From Paracidovorax sp031843945 (GTDB lineage: Bacteria; Pseudomonadota; Gammaproteobacteria; Burkholderiales; Burkholderiaceae_C), in contig NZ_JAVTJJ010000010.1 of NCBI RefSeq assembly GCF_031843945.1, forward strand, positions 77,388 to 141,387: DNA of 64,000 nt, written 5' to 3'. Shown here in pieces: positions 56,658-64,000 of the stretch. The position numbers and the translations under genes are program-made. The notes beneath the pieces are model-generated. The model was not told the DNA's origin, made no database searches, and saw only the letters and a program-made list of their open reading frames with translations. The first letter of the stretch is position 1, and each line of letters starts with the position of its first letter.

Positions 56658-57440
56658 ATGCAACTCAAGGACAAGGTCGCCTTCATCACCGGCTCGGCCA
56701 GCGGCATCGGCAAGGAAATCGCCATCGTCTTCGCCAGCCAAGGCGCGAAGATCGTGATCGCCGACCTCAACAAGGAGGCGGCCGATGCCACCGCCGCCGA
56801 GCTGAAGGCCACCGGCGCGCAGGCCATCGGCGTCGCGGTCGACGTGACGAATGAAGACCAGGTAAATGCAGGCGTCGAAGAGGCTGCCAAGGCCTTCGGC
56901 GGCATCGACATTCTGGTCAGCAACGCCGGCATCCAGATCGTGCATCCGGTCGAAGAATTCAGCTATGCCGACTGGAAGAAGATGCTGGCCATCCACCTCG
57001 ATGGCGCCTTCCTCACGACGAAGGCCTGCCTCAAGCACATGTACGCGCAGGGCCGCGGCGGCAGCGTGATCTACATGGGATCGGTGCATTCAAAAGAGGC
57101 TTCGGTGCTGAAGGCACCCTACGTGACGGCCAAGCACGGCCTGATCGGCCTGTGCAAGACGGTGGCCAAGGAAGGCGCCAAGCACGGCGTGCGCGCCAAC
57201 GTGATCTGCCCCGGCTTCGTGCGTACGCCGCTGGTGGAAAAGCAGATTCCCGAACAGGCCAGGACGCTCGGCATCACCGAAGAAGAGGTGGTGAAGAACG
57301 TGATGCTGAAAGAAACGGCCGATGGCGAATTCACCACCACGGACGACGTCGCGCAGGTCGCCCTGATGTTTGCGGGCTTCCCCACGAACGCGCTGACCGG
57401 CCAGTCGCTGGTGGTCAGCCACGGCTGGTTCATGCAGTGA
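56658..57440 (+). CDS. bdhA: 3-hydroxybutyrate dehydrogenase
   Basis: A 260-aa classical SDR: TGSASGIG at residues 11-18, SNAG at 88-91, and the triad Ser142, Tyr155, Lys159 (YVTAK). The C-terminal block with TGQSLVVSHGWFMQ and the KQIPEQARTLGITEEEV lid segment identify D-3-hydroxybutyrate dehydrogenase. It interconverts 3-hydroxybutyrate and acetoacetate with NAD. The ATG at 56658 lies 42 bp after adc. Confidence 0.95.
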   Translation: MQLKDKVAFITGSASGIGKEIAIVFASQGAKIVIADLNKEAADATAAELKATGAQAIGVAVDVTNEDQVNAGVEEAAKAFGGIDILVSNAGIQIVHPVEEFSYADWKKMLAIHLDGAFLTTKACLKHMYAQGRGGSVIYMGSVHSKEASVLKAPYVTAKHGLIGLCKTVAKEGAKHGVRANVICPGFVRTPLVEKQIPEQARTLGITEEEVVKNVMLKETADGEFTTTDDVAQVALMFAGFPTNALTGQSLVVSHGWFMQ

Positions 57441-57479
57441 CGATGGGGCGCCGGCGGCGAGGCAGTCCACACGCTGCCC

Positions 57480-57869
57480 CGTCCGCCTGAGCGGCAGGAG
57501 TCAGCCAGACCGCATCACTGCTGCACTGGAAGACGGTCTGGAATCCGGCGCTCGCCAGGGCCTGCTCTTGCGCATCACCTCTAGCGCCGTCTCCTCGCCA
57601 GGCACTGAATAGTCGATGCGGGCGACCTTGCCCTCGGCGGTGGCAAGGGCGTCGCTCGGCACCGGGTCTGCCGACGCCATTAGCTTGATCGGCATGACGG
57701 CCTGGTCGAAATCACGCACCTGGTAATGGGTGATGACTGCTCCTTTGAAGCGCGTGAGCAATGGATGGCCCTTGGAGCCAGGTACGCCGGCAGCGGCCGA
57801 ACCGAAGCTTGCCAGCACGGCGGGAGCGGCGACCAAAGCCGCGGCACAGTTGCGTTGAAGCCAAAGCAT
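57480..57869 (-). pseudogene. Truncated and frameshifted OmpA-like protein
   Basis: From the ATG at 57869 the frame encodes a signal peptide and GSKGHPLLTRFKGAVITHYQ, then VRDFDQAVMPIKL and GKVARIDYSVPGEETALEVMR. This matches the N-terminal domain of a group of OmpA-family proteins. After VMR the reading frame shifts: the next frame continues EQALASAGFQTVFQCSSDA, the expected sequel. The C-terminal OmpA domain is absent. A small deletion near 57575 plus a large 3' truncation explain this. Confidence 0.75.
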
Positions 57870-58166
57870 GGGAATGACCCAATCTTTCGCTAGAGGTGGT
57901 GGGAACGGCCGGGGGGGGTGCCTGGGAACACCCCAGCAAGGCCCTGGCAGGGGAGTCGAAGAATTCTAGAGCCGCCTCTGTGCATGGCGGCTGCGAGGAT
58001 CACAACCATAGTCCGGCGCGCCCAGCGCCTGGGAAACCACGCAGGCGCAAGCGAGCGTCCGACACCCGGCCGGCACGGCGCTGCCTAAAGTGCATCCAGA
58101 CAGCACGGTGGCTTGCCTACCGTGGTGACGCCCACCCCTTCAGGATTGATGCAAAGGACGGACTCT
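57870..58166. other. Gene-free gap upstream of the esterase
   Basis: A 297 bp stretch between the OmpA-like pseudogene and the esterase gene. Apart from a G-run near 57912-57919, I see no gene, hairpin or recognised operator. Confidence 0.5.
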
Positions 58167-59204
58167 ATGAGCGACGACAACCACGGCAAGCCCAACCCCA
58201 TCCTCAACGCCGTGTCCAACGCAGTGGCAGCAATACGTGCAGATGACGACCAGCTGGCTTTGGCCAAGGCGCACGAAGCGCTGGGCCCCAAGGCCATCGA
58301 AAAGCTGGAAGTGGCCGAAGCCCGCCAGCAGCCCACCGTGGCCGACGCCGTCAACCACCTGCTGCGCGAACAGGGCCGCTCGACCGACCCGGCGCAGCTG
58401 GTGCCCGGCGTGTCCACGCGCGAGATCACGGTGGACGGCGCTGCCGGCTCCCTGCCCGCCACGGTCTACACACCCGACGGCGGCGCGGTGGGCCCGTTGC
58501 CCGTGGTGCTGTACTTTCACGGCGGCGGCTGGGTCATCGCCGACCGCAAGGTGTATGACGGCGGCGCGCGCGGCCTGGCCCAGCAGGCGCATGCCATCGT
58601 CGTGTCGGTGGACTACCGCCAGGCGCCCGAACACCGCTTTCCTGCCGCGTGGGACGACGCGCTGGCCGCCTATCGCTGGCTGACGTCCAACGCCGCCAGC
58701 ATCGGCGGCGACCCGCATCGCCTGGCGCTGGCGGGTGAAAGCGCCGGCGGCAACCTGGCAGTGGCTACCGCCATTGCCGCGCGCGATGCCGGCCTGCCCC
58801 CGCCCCGCCACGTTCTCAGCGTGTACCCCGTTGCGCAGACCAGCCTGAACACCGAGTCGTACCTGGAAAACGCCATCGCCAAGCCGCTGAACCGTGCGAT
58901 GGTGAAGTGGTTCGTCGACCACCTGGTGCGCGCGGAAGAAGACCTCAAGGACCCACGCCTGAGCCTCGTCGACGCCAACCTGGCCGGCCTGCCGCCCGTG
59001 ACCATCATCAATGCCCGCATCGACCCGCTGCGCAGCGACGGCGCCAAGCTGGAAGATGCGCTGCAAACGGCCGGCGTGCCGGTGGAGCGCCGTGACTACG
59101 AAGGCGTGGCGCATGAGTTCTTCGGTGCAGCGGCGGTACTGGAAAAGGCGCGAGAAGCGCAGGCCTACGCGGGCGAGCGCCTGCGGGCCGCCCTGCGCGC
59201 CTGA
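58167..59204 (+). CDS. Alpha/beta hydrolase of the HSL/Aes esterase family
   Basis: A 345-aa protein. The hormone-sensitive-lipase signature is intact: HGGGW oxyanion motif, nucleophile in GESAGGN, acidic residue in ARIDPLRSDG, and His in EGVAHEFFG. The first ~70 residues (NAVSNAVAAIRADDDQLALA onward) are an extra helical cap with a predicted periplasm-free, cytoplasmic character. Substrate unknown. A very strong hairpin follows the stop codon. Confidence 0.92.
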   Translation: MSDDNHGKPNPILNAVSNAVAAIRADDDQLALAKAHEALGPKAIEKLEVAEARQQPTVADAVNHLLREQGRSTDPAQLVPGVSTREITVDGAAGSLPATVYTPDGGAVGPLPVVLYFHGGGWVIADRKVYDGGARGLAQQAHAIVVSVDYRQAPEHRFPAAWDDALAAYRWLTSNAASIGGDPHRLALAGESAGGNLAVATAIAARDAGLPPPRHVLSVYPVAQTSLNTESYLENAIAKPLNRAMVKWFVDHLVRAEEDLKDPRLSLVDANLAGLPPVTIINARIDPLRSDGAKLEDALQTAGVPVERRDYEGVAHEFFGAAAVLEKAREAQAYAGERLRAALRA

Positions 59205-59207
59205 CCG

Positions 59208-59241
59208 CCGCCACTGCCGGGCCAGTGCCCGGCAGTGGCGG
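59208..59241. terminator. Strong hairpin after the esterase gene
   Basis: CCGCCACTGCCGGG and CCCGGCAGTGGCGG form a perfect 14-bp stem with a 6-base loop, 4 bp after the stop codon. There is no T-tract, so it may protect the mRNA 3' end or act as a rho-assisted or bidirectional stop. Confidence 0.6.
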
Positions 59242-59328
59242 AATGCCTCACCCCGCAGGGCGATGCGCCTGCCTACAATGCGCTGCCACCTGCCGTTCGG
59301 CTCCCCGATTTTCCAGGGCGTCTTGCGT

Positions 59329-59380
59329 TTTGAGCCAAATTGGCCTCTAGCGCTTGATAGACAAGCGCAGGCAGCTATCA
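59329..59380 (+). repeat. Two-hairpin dispersed repeat, copy I
   Basis: Forward copy: TTGAGCCAAATTGGCCTCT, AGCGCTTGATAGACAAGCGC, AGGCAGCTATCA. The second hairpin is truncated; the DUF2946 gene begins right after it. Confidence 0.9.
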
Positions 59381-59383
59381 GAA

Positions 59384-59764
59384 GTGAAGCAATCCTCATC
59401 CATCGCCCTCCTCTATTCGGTGCGCGCGCTGCGCCACTGGGTGCTGGCGTGCTTCGTCTGCGCGATGGCCGTGGCCATGGCGTCGCCGTTGGTGCAGCCG
59501 CGCGCGATGGAATTGATCTGCTCCACGGCCGGCATGGTCAAGCTCTATGTGCAGACCGACAGCGGCATGGCCGAGCAGGGCCAGTCCGCCATGGATTGCC
59601 CGCTGTGTACGCTGCACGGCGCACCGCCGCCCGTCGTGGCCGTGGTGCTGCCACAGCCGCAACCGCTGGGCCATGCGGTGCAATCGATTCCGGCGGCCCG
59701 CATTGCCGCCGCCACGGCCGCGCCGCTGCCGGCGCGCGGGCCGCCCACCCAGGCACTCTCCTGA
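59384..59764 (+). CDS. DUF2946-like small protein of the metal-uptake operon
   Basis: A 126-aa protein with an N-terminal hydrophobic segment (WVLACFVCAMAVAMASPLV) and the conserved motif MDCPLCTLHGAPPP in the middle. DUF2946 proteins with a CPLC motif are commonly encoded next to copper- or iron-related TonB receptors and may bind metal in the periplasm. The start is uncertain: a GTG at 59384 has no clear ribosome binding site, and a TTG at 59354 lies inside repeat copy I. Confidence 0.78.
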   Translation: MKQSSSIALLYSVRALRHWVLACFVCAMAVAMASPLVQPRAMELICSTAGMVKLYVQTDSGMAEQGQSAMDCPLCTLHGAPPPVVAVVLPQPQPLGHAVQSIPAARIAAATAAPLPARGPPTQALS

Positions 59765-59934
59765 GGCGCTTCGCGCGCCTCGCTTCCCTCGCAGATCGCC
59801 TGATGGCGTAGCTGCCGGCACACCACCACACCATGTGGTGCCACCGCCGGCGCGCCACCGGCAGCGACTGCGCCGCGCCCACTTCGCCGCCCGGCCCATC
59901 GCTGGCCGCGTCGGCGTACCGAGAGTGTCTTTTC

Positions 59935-62193
59935 ATGCCGATCTATTTCTTTTCTGCGCGCAGCCCTGCCTGCGCGCATGGCAGTTCCATCACCTTGCTG
60001 GCCGCCCTGAGTGCGGGCAGCCTGCTGGCTGTCTCTGTTCCCGCTGCCGCCCAAGCGCAGGCTGAACCCGTTGCCACAACGACCACCGCGCCCACGCTTG
60101 CGCCTGTCACCGTCACGGCCCCGGCCGCCGAGCCGCTGGGCCGGCTGAACCTGGACGTGCCCGCCGAAACCGGCAGCCGCCTGGGCCTGACCCCGCGCGA
60201 GACGCCCGCGTCCGTCACCGTGGTGGACCGCGCGACCATCGAGACGCGCGGCGCGCAGGACACCCAGGAAATATTGCGCGCCATTCCCGGCGTGACCGCG
60301 CACAACGCGCCGGGCTCCATGGCGGCCAGCTATCGCGGCTTCAGCGGCACCTCCGTCACGCAGCTCTACAACGGCATCACCGTGCAGTACGGCAGCGCCA
60401 CGCGCGCGGTGGACAGCTGGATCTACGACCGGGTCGAAGCCGTGGGCGGCGCGTCGGGCTTTCTGTACGGTGCGGGCTCCGTGGGCGGCTCCATCAACTT
60501 CATCACCAAGACGGCCGAGCGCCACGACTTCACCGAAGCCCGGGTGCGCGGCGGCTCGTACGGCCTGAAGGAAGCATCGGTCGGCTGGAACCGCAGGTTG
60601 GGCAGCACGGACACTGGGTCGACCGCAGAGGCGGACGCCGGCCCTCGGCACTACGCGCGCTTCGACCTCAACCACCGCGACGCGGGCAGCTGGACCGGCG
60701 GCACCAAGACCCGGTCCACCCAGATGGCCACGTCGCTGCTCTCGGACCTGGGCGGCGGCCTGACCCACCTGCTGGCCTACGAATACCAGCGCGAAGCGGT
60801 GGACCGGCCCTACTGGGCCACGCCCGCGCTGCAGCCCGCGCAGGGCGAATTGCGCATCGACCGCGCCACGCGGTTCACCAACTACAACAGTGCCGACGGT
60901 GCGTACGACCAGCGCGTGCAGTGGCTGCGGTCAGTGACGCAGTGGCGCGCGTCTGATGCGCTGCAGTGGCGCAACACGTTCTACGCGTACGACGCGCTGC
61001 GCGACTACCGCAACGTCGAGACCTACCAGTTCGACCCCACCAACACCCGCGTGCTGCGCAGCAGCGCCTTGCTGCAGCGGCACAACCAGAAGGTGATCGG
61101 CAACCGCATCGACGCAACGTTGCGCAGCACGCTGGCTGGCCGGCCCAGCGACTGGGCTTGGGGCCTGGACGTGAGCCTGAACCGCCAGACACGCTACCCG
61201 CGCAGCGTGTCGGGCACCGTCAGCACCGTCGCGCCCACCGGCTTTTCCACCGAGCGTTTCTTCGACATTCCCGGCATGTCGCCCGACTTCGTGGCCGACC
61301 GCGACAACCGCGTGCAGACGACGGCGGTCTACGCGGAGAACCGCACGGCGCTGCTGCCCGGCGTGCATCTGGTGACCGCGCTGCGGCACGAACGCATCGC
61401 GCTGGAGCTGACCAACCGCCGCGCCGTCACCGCCGCCAGCCCGGCGCACTTCGAGCGCGACTACACCCCCACCACCGGCCGGGTGGGCGTGGTGTGGGAC
61501 GTGGCGCCCGGCGCCAACCTGTACGCGCAATACGCCACGGCGGGCGATCCGCCTTCGGGCTCGCTGTCCACCGCGTCCTTTGCCGACGTCATCAACAACA
61601 GCGACCTCACCACCGGCCGCCAAGTGGAGGTGGGCAGCAAGTTCGACTTCTGGGACGGGCGCGGCACGGCCACCGTGGCGGCCTTCCAGATCACGCGGCG
61701 CAACATCGCATCGCAAGACCCGGCCAACCCGTCCGCCACGGTGCTGGTGGGCGAGCAGTCGTCGCGCGGCGTCGAGCTGGCTGCGGGCCTGCGCCTGTCG
61801 CAGCGCTGGCAACTGCAGGGCAACGTGATGCACACCCGCGCGCGCTACGACAACTTCGTGCAAGGCGGCGTGTCACTGGCCGGCCGCACGCCGATCAACA
61901 CGCCGGAAAGCGTGGCCAACCTGTGGCTGTCCCATGCCGTCACGCCCACGCTGCAAGCCACCGCCGGCGTGCGTCGGGTGGGGCGCATCTATGGCGATGC
62001 GGCCAACACCCGCTGGTGGCCCGACTACACGCTGCTGGACCTGGGCCTGGCCTGGCAGCTGTCACCCACCGCCACGCTCACGGGCCGCGTGCGCAACGCC
62101 ACCGACCGCATCTACGCCGCCGAAGCACGCAGCGCACTGGTCTATCTGGGAGCGCCGCGCACGTTCGACGTCACGCTGCAGGTGGCCTTCTGA
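59935..62193 (+). CDS. TonB-dependent receptor
   Basis: A 752-aa outer-membrane receptor: signal peptide ending PAAAQAQA, then the TonB box-like TLAPVTVTAP. The plug has ETPASVTVVDRATIETRGAQ and VGGASGFLYGAGSVGGSINF. The barrel ends GAPRTFDVTLQVAF with a terminal Phe. It differs from the Fur-boxed receptor at 22.5 kb and has no visible Fur box. The DUF2946 and PepSY genes flanking it point to uptake of a metal complex (copper or ferric siderophore). Confidence 0.92.
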   Translation: MPIYFFSARSPACAHGSSITLLAALSAGSLLAVSVPAAAQAQAEPVATTTTAPTLAPVTVTAPAAEPLGRLNLDVPAETGSRLGLTPRETPASVTVVDRATIETRGAQDTQEILRAIPGVTAHNAPGSMAASYRGFSGTSVTQLYNGITVQYGSATRAVDSWIYDRVEAVGGASGFLYGAGSVGGSINFITKTAERHDFTEARVRGGSYGLKEASVGWNRRLGSTDTGSTAEADAGPRHYARFDLNHRDAGSWTGGTKTRSTQMATSLLSDLGGGLTHLLAYEYQREAVDRPYWATPALQPAQGELRIDRATRFTNYNSADGAYDQRVQWLRSVTQWRASDALQWRNTFYAYDALRDYRNVETYQFDPTNTRVLRSSALLQRHNQKVIGNRIDATLRSTLAGRPSDWAWGLDVSLNRQTRYPRSVSGTVSTVAPTGFSTERFFDIPGMSPDFVADRDNRVQTTAVYAENRTALLPGVHLVTALRHERIALELTNRRAVTAASPAHFERDYTPTTGRVGVVWDVAPGANLYAQYATAGDPPSGSLSTASFADVINNSDLTTGRQVEVGSKFDFWDGRGTATVAAFQITRRNIASQDPANPSATVLVGEQSSRGVELAAGLRLSQRWQLQGNVMHTRARYDNFVQGGVSLAGRTPINTPESVANLWLSHAVTPTLQATAGVRRVGRIYGDAANTRWWPDYTLLDLGLAWQLSPTATLTGRVRNATDRIYAAEARSALVYLGAPRTFDVTLQVAF

Positions 62194-63776
62194 TGGCCCG
62201 CAGCGCCCGCACCACACTGCTGCGCGGCCTCTACCTGACGCACCGCTGGCTGGGCGTGGTGCTGTGCGCGGTCATGGCGCTGTGGTTCGTCTCCGGCATC
62301 GTGATGATGTACGTGGGCTACCCGCAGCTCACAGAGGCGGAACGCACTGCGCATCTGCCGGCGCTAGGCCAGGGAGAGAGCCTGCTGGAACCCTCTGCCG
62401 CACTGGCCAGCGCGGGCCTGGCCCACCTTCCGCTGGCCGATCTGCGCCTGGCCGCAGCCAGCGGAGGACGCGCCGTGTACCTGGCGCGCCGCGAAGGTGC
62501 GGCGCCGCGTAGCGCGCCGGTGGTCATCGATGCCGCCAGTGGCGCGCCCCTGCGCGAAGTGGATGCCGCCCGTGCCATCGCCAGTGCCAAGGCCTGGGCC
62601 GGGCCCGACGGCACGCCGCCGCCCGCGCATGAAGGCATGCTGCAGGAAGACGCCTTCACCCACTCGCGCGCGCTGGACGCGCACCGACCGCTGCACGTCG
62701 TGCGCCTGGGCGACGCCGACGACACCGTGCTGTACGTGTCGGGCACCACCGGCGAAGTGGTGCGCGATGCGCCCCGCATCGAGCGCTGGGGCAGCTACGT
62801 GGGCACCTGGCTGCACTGGCTCTACATGATGCGGGGCAACGCGCTGCAGCCGTACTGGAGCGGCACGGTCAACACGCTGGCCTTTCTGGGCACGCTGGCT
62901 GCGCTGGTCGGCACGGTGATCGGCCTGCAGCGCTGGCGCTTTCGCGGGCGCTACAAGAGCGGCGCGCGCACGCCCTACCCGGCGGGCGGTGCCATGCGCT
63001 GGCACCACCTGCTGGGCCTGGCTTTTGCGGCCGCCACCATCGCCTGGGTGTTCAGCGGCTGGATGTCGATGAACCCCTGGCGGCTGTTCGACAGCGGTGC
63101 GCCTGCGTTGCGCGTCGCTGCGTTCCAGGGCCGCCCCCTCATCGCGAACGATGTGCATGGCGCATCCGTGAGCCAGCTGCTCGCGCAGGCCGGCCCCGGC
63201 GCCCGCGAGCTGCGCTGGGTTCTTGCCACCGACCGCGCACTGGTGCTGGCGCAGCCCGCCCACGGCACGCCGCAGGTGCTGGACGCCGCCACCGCCGTGC
63301 GCACTGTGATAGACCCCATCGCTCTGCAGGCAGCGATTGCCCGGTTGGTCGATGCGCCACTGCTGCGCATAGACACGTTGACCGACTACGACCTGTACTA
63401 CTACGCCCGCGCCTCGCACACCATGACCGGCGCACGCGACAAGCCGCTGCCCGTGTTACGCGCGGTGTTCGGCGACGAGCACGCCACCTGGGTGCATGTG
63501 GACCCGCATACCGGCGCCGTGCTGGGGCGGCTGGACGATCACCGCCGGGTCAGCCGGTGGCTATTCACGATGTTGCACAGCTGGGACTGGGCGCCGCTGC
63601 TGGCGCGCAGGCCGGTGTGGGATGGGTGGATGTTGGTGTGGGCGGTGGGGGGGACTGCGTTGAGTTTGACGGGGGTGGTGATTGGGTGGAGGCGGTTGCG
63701 CAAGGGGACTGGGCGCAGGCGGCGGGTTGCTTCCTCTTCTGCTGCTGCTTCTGCTACTGCCGTCAGGAATATTTAG
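62193..63776 (+). CDS. PepSY-associated membrane protein
   Basis: A 527-aa inner-membrane protein with four to five helices (VVLCAVMALWFVSGIVMMYVG near the N-terminus; LAFLGTLAALVGTVIGL; HHLLGLAFAAATIAWVFSG; MLVWAVGGTALSLTGVVIG). Periplasmic PepSY-like domains lie between them. Family members reduce ferric siderophores in the periplasm or otherwise assist metal release. The ATG overlaps the receptor stop by one base (TGATG), so the two are tightly coupled. The WLHWLYMMRG and HSWDW motifs carry candidate heme-ligand histidines. Confidence 0.88.
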   Translation: MARSARTTLLRGLYLTHRWLGVVLCAVMALWFVSGIVMMYVGYPQLTEAERTAHLPALGQGESLLEPSAALASAGLAHLPLADLRLAAASGGRAVYLARREGAAPRSAPVVIDAASGAPLREVDAARAIASAKAWAGPDGTPPPAHEGMLQEDAFTHSRALDAHRPLHVVRLGDADDTVLYVSGTTGEVVRDAPRIERWGSYVGTWLHWLYMMRGNALQPYWSGTVNTLAFLGTLAALVGTVIGLQRWRFRGRYKSGARTPYPAGGAMRWHHLLGLAFAAATIAWVFSGWMSMNPWRLFDSGAPALRVAAFQGRPLIANDVHGASVSQLLAQAGPGARELRWVLATDRALVLAQPAHGTPQVLDAATAVRTVIDPIALQAAIARLVDAPLLRIDTLTDYDLYYYARASHTMTGARDKPLPVLRAVFGDEHATWVHVDPHTGAVLGRLDDHRRVSRWLFTMLHSWDWAPLLARRPVWDGWMLVWAVGGTALSLTGVVIGWRRLRKGTGRRRRVASSSAAASATAVRNI

Positions 63777-63777
63777 G

Positions 63778-63840
63778 TCTTTTTGGCCTCTGGCGCTTAT
63801 GTATCAAGCGGTGGTAGCTATCTTTTTGATAGTTGTTGTG
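63778..63840 (+). repeat. Two-hairpin dispersed repeat, copy J
   Basis: Forward copy: TCTTTTTGGCCTCTGGCGCT, TATGTATCAAGCGGTGGTAG, CTATCTTTTTGATAGTTG. It begins 2 bp after the PepSY stop codon. Confidence 0.85.
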
Positions 63841-63883
63841 AGATTACTTCCCGAGGCCGGGTGATGCGCCCGGCGGCGCACTC

Positions 63884-63911
63884 ACTTTCTTTCGCTTCGC
63901 CGAAAGAAAGT
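63884..63911. repeat. Perfect inverted repeat near the right edge
   Basis: ACTTTCTTTCG and CGAAAGAAAGT flank CTTCGC: an 11-bp perfect stem with a 6-base loop. The sequence around it looks like an intergenic repeat unit continuing to the window edge. No gene is seen from 63777 to 64000. Confidence 0.7.
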
Positions 63912-64000
63912 AAGCAAAGAAAGGGCGACCCTGCTGTCTGCGTCCCCTTCGCTGCGCTGCGGGGCAACCTGCGGTGCTCGGTCACGGGGCGGGGCTGCGG

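Overview
The window is a high-GC bacterial chromosome segment, most likely a betaproteobacterium of the order Burkholderiales, family Comamonadaceae. This rests on the gene families present (Bug-type periplasmic receptors, a betaproteobacterial cta cluster with its small accessory genes, a pca cluster with an IclR regulator, DUF1841/DUF2145/DUF2970 proteins) and on an abundant ~60 bp two-hairpin intergenic repeat that I associate from memory with this family. The genus cannot be fixed by reading alone. Nearly all of the window is chromosomal core; the accessory parts are small.

Layout: 1-3.6 kb holds an M16 peptidase (cut by the window edge), ftsY and rpoH, the last behind a perfect CIRCE operator. 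3.6-5.8 kb holds a Bug receptor, a dehydrogenase remnant and an FNR-like regulator. 5.7-15.4 kb is a complete aa3 cytochrome c oxidase and heme A cluster read leftwards (ctaC, ctaD, a 34-aa assembly peptide, ctaG, DUF2970, ctaE, then surf1, a thioredoxin-like protein, ctaA, ctaB and sco). 15.9-24.7 kb holds bioC-like, comF, trmL, maoC, parA, lysE, a kef-type exchanger and a Fur-boxed siderophore receptor. 24.7-26.6 kb is a hipBA toxin-antitoxin module behind an AT-rich promoter full of inverted repeats.

27.3-36.7 kb is an aromatic catabolism cluster: pcaI, pcaJ, pcaF, pcaD, a cyclase, a yciI pseudogene, an SDR, an atoE-type transporter, catC and a Bug receptor, transcribed away from a divergent pcaR. 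It encodes every step from muconolactone to succinyl-CoA and acetyl-CoA but no ring-cleavage or cycloisomerase enzyme, so its real substrate is open. 36.7-52.2 kb holds DUF2145, TetR, DUF1841, a dCache-GGDEF-EAL protein, a diheme cytochrome c4, a MoxR-VWA module, and tamA-tamB.

52.36-54.19 kb is the most unusual part: a ~1.8 kb lower-GC islet inserted into a tRNA-Arg(CCU) gene. The first 14 bases of the tRNA are repeated (13 of 14 identical) at the left edge. Between the two copies lie an 11-bp tandem repeat, a 3' fragment of umuC, a small antitoxin-like gene and a fic gene with a non-canonical motif, but no integrase. 54.5-57.4 kb is a patatin/acetoacetate decarboxylase/3-hydroxybutyrate dehydrogenase operon. 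57.5-64 kb holds an OmpA-like pseudogene, an esterase and a metal-uptake operon (DUF2946, TonB receptor, PepSY protein).

Ten copies of the two-hairpin repeat are spread through the window. One forms the pcaI-pcaJ junction and appears to supply the pcaJ ribosome binding site, and one encodes the C-terminus of an acetyltransferase.
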